From positions 26,172 to 90,171 of the forward strand of contig CAYPXR010000066.1 of assembly GCA_964414585.1 (NCBI GenBank): 64,000 bases of DNA, read 5' to 3'. This document shows positions 56,469-64,000 of this stretch, one piece after another. The notes under the pieces are model-generated. The model was not told the origin of the DNA. It saw only the letters and a program-made list of their open reading frames with translations, and did no database searches. The DNA is from DATEMU01 sp964414585 (lineage in GTDB: Bacteria; Planctomycetota; Phycisphaerae; UBA1845; UTPLA1). The translations under genes and the position numbers were made by a program. Within the stretch, counting starts at the first letter, position 1, and each line of letters starts with the position of its first letter.

Positions 56469-57539
56469 ATGGAAACATTGCGATTTCTCGGATTCGTGAT
56501 CGGTCTTATACCGGCACAGATTTCGTCACACGCTGAAATAAAGCGATTCGACTACGCTCCTCAATTCGCCCGTTTCATGGCTGCAAGTGCCCTTGATACC
56601 AGACGCAACCATATCCTCATCTTTGGCGGTCGCGACTTGTCGACGGACCGGTCTTGTGATGACCTGCTCCAATTCGATATCAAGGACAATTCATGGAAAA
56701 GACTTGAACCGGACGGCGATTCGCCGGGCGAACTTCTTGGCGCGGCGATGGCCTACGACGAAGAGTCGGATGCTGTTCTTATCTTTGGTGGGTGGCCGGC
56801 GGGCGAAAAACAACCATCGTCCAGCCTTTCGAAGTTATCCTTGAACTTCAAGAACCCGCGATGGTCAAAGCTGACGCCAAAGGGCAAGCGGCCAAAAGGC
56901 CGCAACGGTTTTGTTTTCGTCGCCGATTCGGCCAAACGTCGATTGCTGCTCCACGGCGGTGATCGGGGCACAGATCCGACTCGTGGATATCTACCGGGCC
57001 GCGATCTTTGGGAATACGATTTGGACAAAAACGAATGGCGCAAGTTGGACCCCACGGGTGATATTCCCGGTTCGCGATGGAATCACTCGGGTACTCTCGA
57101 CCTTGATGGTAGAAGACTATTCCTGTATGGAGGAGCGGGATACGAAGGCGATCGTGGCGTCATCGATCAGGATGTTTTTTGCCTCGATCTTGATCGGCTT
57201 ACTTGGAAGAAGCTACCCGCGAAAGATATCAAACCACCACCGCTGGAAGGCGCTAGCCTGACCTACGATCAGAAAACAAAATGCCTCGTACTGACCGGTG
57301 GTCTGTCTTTGGCCGCGAGTGGGTCGCCGGGCCTCGAATCTTTGATGGTTTACAATGTCGAAAATCAGGAATGGCTGCGGGTCGATAGGATGGAAGGCAC
57401 AAGACACGGACACGCGGCGGTGTACGATCCTGCGTCGAACCGGCATTTCATCTTAGGAGGTGAGACCACGAAGGAGCGAGGCAATTTCTTTGTGCGCGGA
57501 ACGCCGCTACCGAGCGCGATCGTAATCAAATTGCCCTAA
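56469..57539 (+). CDS. Kelch-repeat protein, probably exported
   Basis: 356 residues. The N-terminus has a short hydrophobic lead (LRFLGFVIGLIPAQIS) consistent with export. Six Kelch blades are marked by diglycine cores: ILIFGGRD, VLIFGGWP, LLLHGGDR, LFLYGGAG, LVLTGGLS and HFILGGET, each followed by a W-x-x-L/Y type strand. Kelch propellers bind partners or carry an oxidase active site; no oxidase copper ligands are evident. It stands between the second nucleotidyltransferase and the AlkD-like gene, without overlaps. Confidence 0.8.
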   Translation: METLRFLGFVIGLIPAQISSHAEIKRFDYAPQFARFMAASALDTRRNHILIFGGRDLSTDRSCDDLLQFDIKDNSWKRLEPDGDSPGELLGAAMAYDEESDAVLIFGGWPAGEKQPSSSLSKLSLNFKNPRWSKLTPKGKRPKGRNGFVFVADSAKRRLLLHGGDRGTDPTRGYLPGRDLWEYDLDKNEWRKLDPTGDIPGSRWNHSGTLDLDGRRLFLYGGAGYEGDRGVIDQDVFCLDLDRLTWKKLPAKDIKPPPLEGASLTYDQKTKCLVLTGGLSLAASGSPGLESLMVYNVENQEWLRVDRMEGTRHGHAAVYDPASNRHFILGGETTKERGNFFVRGTPLPSAIVIKLP

Positions 57540-57578
57540 GTGCTCGGAAACGAAATGCCGTGCGTCGGAGGTGATCCC

Positions 57579-58301
57579 ATGAGTGCAACGACAATGACCG
57601 CCCCGCAGATCATGAAAGAACTCGCCCGGCTGGGCAGCGAGAGTTACAAGCGAACCATGCTCCGCCACGGCGCCGTCGAGCCCTTCTTCGGCGTCAAGAT
57701 CGAGGAGCTGAAAAAATACCAGAAGAAGATCAAAAAAGACCACGCCCTCGCCCTGGCCCTCTATGAGACCGGCATCGGCGATGCGCAGTACCTCGCCGGT
57801 CTGATCGCCGACGAGACGCGCATGACGAAGAAGGACCTGAACCGCTGGCTCAAGAAGGCGCAATGGGGAATGATCAGCGAGTACACCGTGCCCTGGGTCG
57901 CGGGCGAAAGCCGCTACGGCTACGAGCTGGCCAAAGAATGGATCGACTCCGATGACGAACAAATCGCCTCGGCCGGCTGGTGTACGCTCGCAAGCCTGGT
58001 GTCGGTCCGGCCGGACGACGAGCTGGATCTGAAGGGGCTGGAAAAGCTGATGGCCCGCGTCGCCAAGTCAATCCACAAATCGCCGAACCGCGTGCGCCTC
58101 GCGATGAACCGATTCATCATCGCCGTGGGCTCCTGCGTCGTACCGCTCACCGACAAGGCCGTCGAAACCGCGCATAAGATCGGCAAGGTCAATGTGGACA
58201 TGGGCGACACGTGCTGCAAGGTCCCCGACGCGGCCGAGTACATCGCCAAAGTGGCCAAGGCAAAAAAAATCGGCCGCAAACGCTCAACGGCCCGCTGCTG
58301 A
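57579..58301 (+). CDS. DNA alkylation repair (AlkD-like HEAT-repeat) protein
   Basis: 240 residues from the ATG at 57579, five bases after GGAGGTG. Helical repeats such as MKELARLGSESYKRTMLR, YELAKEWIDSDDEQI and SAGWCTLASLVSV match the AlkD/DNA alkylation repair family, which recognises alkylated bases without flipping. The C-terminus has VDMGDTCCKVPDAAEYI. It may remove bulky N3/N7 adducts. Length is normal. The 530 bases after it hold no gene. Confidence 0.8.
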   Translation: MSATTMTAPQIMKELARLGSESYKRTMLRHGAVEPFFGVKIEELKKYQKKIKKDHALALALYETGIGDAQYLAGLIADETRMTKKDLNRWLKKAQWGMISEYTVPWVAGESRYGYELAKEWIDSDDEQIASAGWCTLASLVSVRPDDELDLKGLEKLMARVAKSIHKSPNRVRLAMNRFIIAVGSCVVPLTDKAVETAHKIGKVNVDMGDTCCKVPDAAEYIAKVAKAKKIGRKRSTARC

Positions 58302-58833
58302 TCGGCGCGTTCCCATCGCCCGGAGGGCGCACAAGGGTTGCCAAGCTTGCCCGCCGTGGCGGGGCGTTTCAACGCCTGGAAAGATGTAAATCATCCCCAG
58401 ATTCCCCTTGCCTTTCCTCAACCCCCCGCCTAGTATGTTCGGAAATAGTTAGGTCCGCGATCCCGGGAAAATCCCGGGGATTGCCGCGCCCGGTCCACGA
58501 GCCGAAATCATGAATACCATAGAATTACTGACGGCCTGCGTTTCGTGCTTCCCGGCGTCCCCCGGTCTCAAGTGCTACGCATCAAAGAACCGCCGCAGCG
58601 GGCAATTCCAAACTTCTTTTCAAACCCGTTTGCGCTTAAATGCGCTTAATTGCGCGGGAAAAATATTTTTGCCCATCTTTTTGCGCTTCCGTGCCGGACG
58701 ATACCCGCAATGGGGTTAGCCTCCATACCGGAGTTTAGTCGCCGCGTCCGAAGGACTCGCCGGGGCGAGGCGAGTCGACTGCCTTCGTGCCTTCGTGCCT
58801 TCATGCCTCCGTGCCTTTGCTTACAATATCCCC
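58302..58833. other. Intergenic region with tandem repeats
   Basis: About 530 bases. Two palindromic ATCCCGGG units stand at 58460-58478. A GCGC-rich set of TGCGCTTAA/TTGCGC repeats lies near 58627-58655. Five TGCC-octamers are at 58781-58820, just before the VOC gene. The frames here have no ribosome-binding sites. Confidence 0.55.
58781..58820 (+). repeat. Five tandem TGCCTTCG-like octamers
   Basis: The units read TGCCTTCG, TGCCTTCG, TGCCTTCA, TGCCTCCG and TGCCTTTG. They lie 13 bases before the VOC gene start and resemble the TGCCTCTG units at 21620-21636. Confidence 0.85.
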
Positions 58834-59235
58834 ATGCCCCCGCTCCTCCGCATCCACGAAACCTGCCTCTACGCCGCCGACCTCCCCGCGATGGAGCGCT
58901 TCTACACGACGATCCTCGGCCTGCGAAAAGTCTCCGAAATGTCCCCGCGCGGTCTCACCCTCCGCGTGAACGCCCAGAGCGTCCTCCTGATCTTCAACCC
59001 CGAGTTGACGAAGGACCCCAACCCCCTCGTCCCAACCCACGGCGCCACCGGCCCCGGTCACTGCGCCTTCACCATCGAACCACGCGATCTCGACACCTGG
59101 CGAAAGCACCTGACGGACAGCAGCGTCCCCATCGAAAAAGAAACAACCTGGCCAACCGGCGCGATCTCGCTCTACGTCCGCGACCCCGCGAACAACTCCA
59201 TCGAACTCATCGCCGGGGAACTCTGGCCCGCCTGA
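58834..59235 (+). CDS. VOC-family (glyoxalase/bleomycin-resistance-like) protein
   Basis: 133 residues from the ATG at 58834. IHETCLYAADLPAMERFY opens the first beta-alpha-beta-beta-beta module (H is the first metal ligand), GPGHCAFTIE the middle and PANNSIELIAGELW the last (E as metal ligand). The fold binds a divalent metal for isomerase, dioxygenase or resistance activity; the substrate is unknown. The next gene, a YjbR-like protein, begins 20 bases later. Confidence 0.88.
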   Translation: MPPLLRIHETCLYAADLPAMERFYTTILGLRKVSEMSPRGLTLRVNAQSVLLIFNPELTKDPNPLVPTHGATGPGHCAFTIEPRDLDTWRKHLTDSSVPIEKETTWPTGAISLYVRDPANNSIELIAGELWPA

Positions 59236-59255
59236 GTCAAGCAAGGGTATCGAAG

Positions 59256-59687
59256 ATGAAGACCAATCCCATCCTCTCCCGGCTCCGCAAGCTCTGCCTC
59301 TCCCTGCCCGCCACGACAGAGGTGAAGGCCTGGGGCCATCCAACCTTCCGCGTCGATGGAAAGATCTTCGTCGGCTACGGCGACAAGACCGTGCAAAAGC
59401 TGGGAGCCCTTATCAACCGCGCGGAGACGCTGCCCACGATCGGCGTCAAGGTCGGCAAGGCCCGCCAGAAGGAGACGCTCCGCGATCCGCGCTTTGCGTA
59501 TGCCGATTACGTCGGCCGTTTCGGCTGGGTCACGATGACGCTCAAGGGGCGCATCGATTGGAACGAGATCGCCGGCCTGGTGCTGACGAGCTATCGCCTG
59601 ATCGCGCCGAAGAAGCTGCTCGCCAAATTGGACGGCGACGCCGCGCCGCCGCGTAAGAAGCGTCGAACGACTCGTACTCGTAAGTAA
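59256..59687 (+). CDS. MmcQ/YjbR-family protein
   Basis: 143 residues from 59256, selected from a much longer frame because it begins MKTNPILSRLRKLCLSLPAT and follows the VOC gene. LSLPATTEVKAWGHPTFRV and the late YADYVGRFGWVTM are typical of the MmcQ/YjbR (CyaY-like) fold. Members are DNA-binding or quinolone-related by annotation only. The last residues are Lys/Arg-rich (RKKRRTTRTRK). Confidence 0.8.
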   Translation: MKTNPILSRLRKLCLSLPATTEVKAWGHPTFRVDGKIFVGYGDKTVQKLGALINRAETLPTIGVKVGKARQKETLRDPRFAYADYVGRFGWVTMTLKGRIDWNEIAGLVLTSYRLIAPKKLLAKLDGDAAPPRKKRRTTRTRK

Positions 59688-59705
59688 AATAGGTAAAAAT
59701 AAAAA

Positions 59706-59737
59706 GAGGATCCGAGCTCGCCGTTACTCGGATCCTC
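59706..59737 (-). terminator. Rho-independent terminator for leftward transcription
   Basis: Arms 59706-59716 (GAGGATCCGAG) and 59727-59737 (CTCGGATCCTC) pair perfectly over 11 bases. Read on the minus strand, the stem is followed by TTTTTATTTTT. It overlaps the stop of the small minus-strand frame. Its orientation serves that frame or read-through from the GmhA-like gene, not the YjbR-like gene. Confidence 0.8.
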
Positions 59738-59897
59738 CAAGCCAGGCTGTCCCGCCTAACAGCGGAAGACCCACAGCCTCGATGTCTTTATCGGCGCGGG
59801 TCCGGGTTGTCTTGACACGTCTGAAAACATTGTTCGTCCGCGCAATTCTGCGCGTCCGATGCGCAACTCCTGCGGGATCGACGTTTGCCTTCGCCAT
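59724..59897 (-). CDS. Possible small basic protein, function unknown
   Basis: 57 residues from the ATG at 59897. The sequence is basic in the middle (AHRTRRIARTNNVFRRVK) and ends GLPLLGGTAWLGGSE. The TAA (59724-59726) lies inside the loop of a strong leftward terminator, as at the end of a transcription unit. No ribosome-binding site is seen and I know no family, so it may instead be noncoding RNA. Confidence 0.35.
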   Translation of the reverse strand: MAKANVDPAGVAHRTRRIARTNNVFRRVKTTRTRADKDIEAVGLPLLGGTAWLGGSE

Positions 59898-59954
59898 CGC
59901 CGCTGCCGATAATACGCCGTCGTGTTTTCCGGACCTTCGCGCGAGTTTCATTTC

Positions 59955-60518
59955 ATGACGCGTCGCCGACTTCGAAATCGCCTGTTTCAAATGGCCGCGA
60001 TCGGCGCATTGTGCGCCTTCGCGAATTGCGACGACCAGCCCGAGTTGCCCAAAGAGGAGAAGAAGCCGGCGGTCCGTCCGATCGAAATCGACGTCGCGCA
60101 CGCCGCGCGCGTCAAGGCCGACCGCGCCTTCACGATCGCCAACATCGTCCTCGTCCTTCAACTGGACCCCGCCCATGCCATGACCGGCGTCACCCTGTCA
60201 ACCTCCCGACCCGGCCTGGACGGTACGCGTCTGATCTTCGGCGCGTACGAAAAGATCGCCTCCATCGACGATCTTGCCGAAAAGGACATCGATTTCGTCG
60301 GCTCGGCGTTCTTCGACGCCCAGGGCAACGGCATCTTCACCCCCCTGGGCGCCTACCAGCCTAAGTCCGCGGCCCTGCACATCACCTCGCACACCAAGGA
60401 CGAGGCCCAGGGCACGATCCGCGGCGAGTTCTACCAGTTCAAACTCGGCGCGCCCGCCCTGCACCCGCCCGTCATCACCGTCGAGGCGACCTTCAACGCG
60501 AAGCTCATCCAGCGGTAA
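59955..60518 (+). CDS. Predicted lipoprotein of unknown function
   Basis: 187 residues from the ATG at 59955. MAAIGALCAFANC is a signal peptide with a lipobox-like FANC; the extra 11 codons upstream lack a start signal. The mature domain has VTLSTSRPGLDGTRLIFG and the late GTIRGEFYQFKLGAPALHP, suggesting beta-sheets. No family is recognised. It is convergent with the GmhA-like gene, stops adjacent. Confidence 0.65.
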   Translation: MTRRRLRNRLFQMAAIGALCAFANCDDQPELPKEEKKPAVRPIEIDVAHAARVKADRAFTIANIVLVLQLDPAHAMTGVTLSTSRPGLDGTRLIFGAYEKIASIDDLAEKDIDFVGSAFFDAQGNGIFTPLGAYQPKSAALHITSHTKDEAQGTIRGEFYQFKLGAPALHPPVITVEATFNAKLIQR

Positions 60519-61091
60519 TCAGCCGGCCTGTTGTTCGACGAGATCGCAAATGATGTGATAGGCGACCTGGTGAAGCTGCTGGATCTGATAGGTGATCTCC
60601 GACGGCGCCTTGAAGCACACGTCGCACAGCGCCGCCAGCTTCCCGCCGCCCGCCCCGGTGAAGCCCAGCACCTTGCCGCGCCGCGACTTCGCCGCCTTGG
60701 CCGCTTCGACGACGCTCGCGCTGTTGCCGCTGGTGCTGATCGCCCAGAGCACGTCGCCGGGTCGCAGATGCGCCTCGACCTGCCGCGAAAACACGTGGTC
60801 ATATCCAAAGTCATTGGCGATCGCCGTCAGATTGCTCGTATTCGTCGTCAGGGCCAGACAGTTGAACGCCTTGCGCTCGCGCTGATAGCGACCGGCCAGT
60901 TCGCCGGCGATGTGCTGGGCATCCGCCGCTGATCCGCCATTGCCGCAGACCAGCACCGCGCCGCCGCCGCGTAAGGCGTCGACGACCAGTTGCGCCGCCG
61001 CGGCGATCTGCGCGATCGCCCCATCGTCGAGCCGCTGCATGGCCTTCTGCGACTCCGCCACAATCCGCCGGATTTCAGTCTGCACGTCCAT
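60519..61091 (-). CDS. GmhA/DiaA-like SIS-domain phosphosugar isomerase
   Basis: 190 residues from the ATG at 61091; the 58-codon extension is unlike the family. VCGNGGSAADAQHIAGEL and STSGNSASVVEA are the SIS-domain phosphate-binding motifs; FGYDHVFSRQVEAHLRPGD follows. GmhA isomerises sedoheptulose-7-phosphate to heptose-7-phosphate for lipopolysaccharide core, while DiaA-like relatives bind DnaA. The start MDVQTEIRRIVAESQKAM and the E-x-L-H-Q-V-x-Y-H-I near the end fit GmhA. Confidence 0.88.
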   Translation of the reverse strand: MDVQTEIRRIVAESQKAMQRLDDGAIAQIAAAAQLVVDALRGGGAVLVCGNGGSAADAQHIAGELAGRYQRERKAFNCLALTTNTSNLTAIANDFGYDHVFSRQVEAHLRPGDVLWAISTSGNSASVVEAAKAAKSRRGKVLGFTGAGGGKLAALCDVCFKAPSEITYQIQQLHQVAYHIICDLVEQQAG

Positions 61092-61485
61092 TGCTCGGGC
61101 ATTGTAACGACTACCGCCCGATCCGACGCGGACCCCGCCACGGCCGCGGCACAGCCGCTTGCAAACCCTTCGTGTTTCAACGTTTGAAGCAGCCGCCACT
61201 TGCAATCGACCAAACCGGCCCGGCCAAAACCGCACGATTCTCGGCCGATCCGATCGGCAAGACACTTGGCCGAGTCCTAATATCTTATGGTTAACGAATA
61301 CGGACTCCGTCGGCTCCCCACGCTCGGAGGCAAGCCTTGATCTCGAAATTTATTAAAATCTCGCCATATTCTCCTCCTCCGGCTGCCTGACGCGCGGGTC
61401 CAAAAGACGGGTCACGATCTCCTCGCCAGGAGCGGCGCGCGGAGATCGTTCGCGTAGCTTCCCGCCGAAAAAAGGAGGATCGCCC
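61092..61485. other. Intergenic region upstream of the prepilin-like operon
   Basis: About 390 bases between divergent genes, without a gene I can support. TAATAT at 61278-61283 is a possible -10 with no good -35. AGGAGG at 61473-61478 is the ribosome-binding site of the first prepilin-like gene. Confidence 0.5.
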
Positions 61486-62451
61486 ATGCCCTCGACCCTG
61501 CGGCCCGGTCACCGACTCGGCCTGACGCCGATCGAATTGCTCCTCACCCTAAGCACCCTCTCGATCTTCACCGGCGTCCTGGCGTCCGGTTTGTCTCGCG
61601 AACGCGAAGACGACCGCACGGTTCATTGCTTGAGGAACCTCAAGACAATCATGCAGACCGCGCTGACTTACGCGGAGAACGACCCAAACAACATCCTAGG
61701 CCCGGTTCATCCAAGAGATAATGACTTCGTTGCCGGTTCAGGGTACGCCGGATATGGCGGCGGGCCGGGAACGATGGTGGGATCGGGAGCTCACAATTAT
61801 TTTGGTTGGGATCACCAATTCGATCCCCGCACGCGACCCTTCAATCAAATGCTTTACGGCTTTGAACCCGGAGAGACCCTCGCGCCGCTCTCAGCGCCGG
61901 GTGATCCCGCGTACTTTAGGGAGTTCCAGTGCCCCGGATGGGATCAGGGTTGGCAGAGCTGGCAGTATTTTGATACGAGCCCGCTGGAAACCGAATCGTC
62001 TTATTTCAAAGGCAACGGTACGTCATTCCGCATGAATAATCTGCCGTACAACGATGGCACGACCAGCGGAATCTTCCGACGCTCGAGTCAGCTAATCCCC
62101 GTGCCGGGGCAAACGGTATCGTTTATGGAAGCGAGAGTTTTCCAAACAATATTCACAAATGATGCATGGGGATATTTGCAACACGGAGAATTGAACGGTT
62201 ACCACGGGAAGCTCGGTTTCTTTACGGTCGCGTACTCCGACGGCCATGCGAGCTTTGCAGACTTTGGCGACGGCACTTATTACCAGCAAATCGATTGGGG
62301 CGCTCAATCTGAATTGAATGGATTAGACGTGCGCGGCACCTGGGGGCGCATGGATTGTCTCCCCGCGTTCCTGCTGGGCAACCCGTTCTTTTTGCGGTCG
62401 CAGCGATGTCTTGAACCGCAGGGCACTTCATTGAGGACGGCGGGATCATGA
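61486..62451 (+). CDS. Prepilin-like protein, copy 1 (DUF1559-type)
   Basis: 321 residues, seven bases after AGGAGG. The N-terminus is a type IV prepilin signal: basic leader, cleavage G|LTPIELLLTLSTL with Glu at position 5, and a hydrophobic helix. The mature part carries CPGWDQGWQSW and VAYSDGHASFADFGDGTYY, the H-x9-D-G-like end of planctomycete DUF1559 proteins. These are built into pseudopili or act outside the cell. The ATGA at 62448-62451 overlaps copy 2. Confidence 0.85.
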   Translation: MPSTLRPGHRLGLTPIELLLTLSTLSIFTGVLASGLSREREDDRTVHCLRNLKTIMQTALTYAENDPNNILGPVHPRDNDFVAGSGYAGYGGGPGTMVGSGAHNYFGWDHQFDPRTRPFNQMLYGFEPGETLAPLSAPGDPAYFREFQCPGWDQGWQSWQYFDTSPLETESSYFKGNGTSFRMNNLPYNDGTTSGIFRRSSQLIPVPGQTVSFMEARVFQTIFTNDAWGYLQHGELNGYHGKLGFFTVAYSDGHASFADFGDGTYYQQIDWGAQSELNGLDVRGTWGRMDCLPAFLLGNPFFLRSQRCLEPQGTSLRTAGS

Positions 62452-63407
62452 AAATTCAACGCATCGGGCCCCGACTCGGCCTGACTTTGATCGAACTACT
62501 GTTGACGCTCAGCACGCTTTCCATCTTCACCGGCGTCCTGGCGTCCGGCCTGACGCGGGAGCGCGAAGACAGCCGTACGACGCATTGTCTGAAGAATCTC
62601 AAAACGATCATGCAGACCGCGCTGACCTACGCGGAAAACGACCCGGACTGCATCCTCGGCCCGGTCGGTCGATACGCAAACGATTTTGTCTTCGAGGGCT
62701 ATGCCGAATATGGCGGCGGTCCGGGCACAATGATTGGATCAGGACCGCAGAATTATTTCACGTGGGGACACGAATTCGGTCCCCGAACAAGACCCTTCAA
62801 TCAAATGCTCTACGGCTTCGAACTCAATGAAACGATCTCGCCGTTGTCCGCGCCGGGCGATCCCGCCTTTTTCAAAGAGTTTCAGTGTCCGGGTTGGGAT
62901 CAGGGCTGGCAAAACTGGCCAGGCTGGTTTGGCTCTTCATTGGAAACCGAATCATCCTATTTCAAAGGCAGTGGCACGTCGTTCCGCATGAACAATCTTC
63001 CCTATGACGACGGTTCAAACAGCGGCATCTATTACCATTCACGCCAGCGGATTCCCGTCCCGGCCCAAACGGTGTCCTTCATGGAGGCCCGCGTCTTCCA
63101 GACGCTCTTTACCAACGACGTTTGGCAGACCCTTTCACCCGGTGAACTGACCAGTTATCACAACAAACTCGGCTTCTTCAACGTCGCGTACTCCGACGGG
63201 CATGCGAGCTTCGCCGATTTCGGCGACGGTACCTATTATCAACACCTTGATTGGACCCCTCACACCGAATGGACCGATTTGGACGCGCGGGGAACGTGGG
63301 GGCGCATGGATTGCCTGCCCGAACCGCCCGTGGGGAGCCCATCCGGGCTTCGGGGCTCGCGTAGTCTTGAACCGCAGGGCATCTCTTTGCGGAGGGTCGG
63401 ATCATGA
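62448..63407 (+). CDS. Prepilin-like protein, copy 2 (DUF1559-type)
   Basis: 319 residues, four-base overlap with copy 1. Cleavage site LGLTLIELLLTLSTL. About three quarters of residues match copy 1 by eye, with long identical blocks (NLKTIMQTALTYAENDP, RPFNQMLYGFE). Cysteines in HCLKNL, EFQCPGW and MDCLPEP are kept. It overlaps copy 3 by four bases. Confidence 0.85.
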   Translation: MKIQRIGPRLGLTLIELLLTLSTLSIFTGVLASGLTREREDSRTTHCLKNLKTIMQTALTYAENDPDCILGPVGRYANDFVFEGYAEYGGGPGTMIGSGPQNYFTWGHEFGPRTRPFNQMLYGFELNETISPLSAPGDPAFFKEFQCPGWDQGWQNWPGWFGSSLETESSYFKGSGTSFRMNNLPYDDGSNSGIYYHSRQRIPVPAQTVSFMEARVFQTLFTNDVWQTLSPGELTSYHNKLGFFNVAYSDGHASFADFGDGTYYQHLDWTPHTEWTDLDARGTWGRMDCLPEPPVGSPSGLRGSRSLEPQGISLRRVGS

Positions 63408-63883
63408 TCATGCACCGGCCGAATTCGCCACGCGCCGATGAATTCGTATCGCCACGTACTTCCGCCCGTCGCGGTCTGACCGTGATCGAATTGCTCCTGA
63501 CCCTAATCACCCTCTCGATTTTCACCGGCGTCCTGGCCTCCGGCCTGACGCGCGAGCGTGAAAACGACCGCACGACGCATTGCCTGAAGAACCTCAAGAC
63601 GATCACGCAGGCCGCGCAGACCTACGCGGATAATGATCCGGACAACATCCTCGGACCGATTCATCCGTATGCCTCCCATTTCTACGGAGAAGGCTTTGCC
63701 GATTATGGTGGCGGCCCGGGCACCATGAACGGCCCGGGCAACTTTAACTATTTCGGTTGGGGGCATGAAATGGACCCCCGCTCGCGCTCCTTTAATCAAT
63801 TGCTCTATGGACTTGAACCAGGGGAGACGATCTCGCCGCTTTCCGCGCCCGGCGACCCCACCTATTTCAAGGAATTCCAGTAA
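63404..63883 (+). CDS. Prepilin-like protein, copy 3, truncated
   Basis: 159 residues with the same start (RRGLTVIELLLTLITL) and body to DPTYFKEFQ, where a TAA replaces the CPGWDQGW continuation of copies 1 and 2. Roughly half of the domain is missing, and the downstream sequence is unrelated. It is either a pseudogene at a break point or a short natural form. Divergence from the other copies is mild. Confidence 0.75.
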   Translation: MIMHRPNSPRADEFVSPRTSARRGLTVIELLLTLITLSIFTGVLASGLTRERENDRTTHCLKNLKTITQAAQTYADNDPDNILGPIHPYASHFYGEGFADYGGGPGTMNGPGNFNYFGWGHEMDPRSRSFNQLLYGLEPGETISPLSAPGDPTYFKEFQ

Positions 63884-64000
63884 CTCTTCAGCCTTCTGCA
63901 ATGGGGCCCGGCGGGCAAAATGTTAAACTGGGTAATTTGCGCGATCGGGTGAGAGCGGGTATACCTCCGTGGCATGACGTCACGGATGACATCAATCGCG
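63884..64000. other. Right-hand end, no gene supported
   Basis: After the truncated prepilin copy the sequence does not continue the paralogues. An ATG at 63901 opens a frame that runs off the edge (GGQNVKLGNLRDRVRAG within it), but it has no ribosome-binding site, so I do not call it a gene. Confidence 0.4.

Overview
This 64 kb window is GC-rich chromosomal DNA that looks like a planctomycete, probably of the Phycisphaerae or a related uncultured lineage. The evidence is: dockerin-like C-termini with paired D-x-N/D-x-D motifs on several secreted proteins; a PEP-CTERM protein; prepilin-like proteins with an N-terminal G|LTxIE site and a SDGHASFADFG motif; a Ser/Thr kinase with TPRs beside an ECF sigma factor; many secreted repeat proteins; and scattered small toxin-antitoxin-like modules. 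The assignment is inference from gene content. I see no rRNA, tRNA or CRISPR array.

Layout. 0-8.4 kb: polysaccharide or surface-glycan genes (methyltransferase fragment, LPG-synthase-like membrane protein, YfhO-like membrane protein, Gfo/Idh oxidoreductase, DegT aminotransferase, AsnB). 8.5-13.5 kb: lipoproteins, a YVTN beta-propeller, a ChaN-like lipoprotein and a TMTC-like TPR membrane protein. 13.5-21.5 kb: secreted endonuclease I, O-antigen-ligase-like TPR protein, an SGNH-like plus MBOAT acylation pair, and DinB. 21.6-30.1 kb: envelope proteins including a triple-repeat LPP20-like protein and a CsgG/LpoB-like lipoprotein, rplU without rpmA beside it, and a rhomboid protein. 30.5-32.6 kb: carbamate kinase and a YgeW-like carbamoyltransferase. 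32.7-36.4 kb: Ser/Thr kinase and ECF sigma factor. 36.6-39.6 kb: three secreted proteins. 39.6-45.8 kb: beta-propeller, rmuC, small gene, nucleotidyltransferase, nitrilase-family amidase and vapBC. 46.3-53.1 kb: beta-helix and lectin giants around a DUF3052-like protein. 53.2-61.1 kb: mmsA, MNT/HEPN module, a second nucleotidyltransferase pair, Kelch, AlkD-like, VOC, YjbR-like, a lipoprotein and a GmhA-like isomerase. 61.4-64 kb: three tandem prepilin-like paralogues, the last truncated.

Most notable observation. At three places (rmuC, the nitrilase-family gene and mmsA) an intact gene is followed, in the same orientation, by one or two accessory genes and then by a second, sequence-diverged copy of the intact gene's own 3' end, ending at the equivalent stop codon. 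The repeated ends encode 37, 18 and 14 codons and differ largely at synonymous or conservative positions. This suggests that accessory genes (a beta-propeller, a nucleotidyltransferase, and an MNT/HEPN pair) entered immediately behind housekeeping genes on DNA that also brought a replacement 3' end. Likely routes are homology-facilitated illegitimate recombination or an uncharacterised 3'-end-restoring integration. The basic C-terminal tail of the beta-propeller protein is itself read out of frame from the rmuC remnant.
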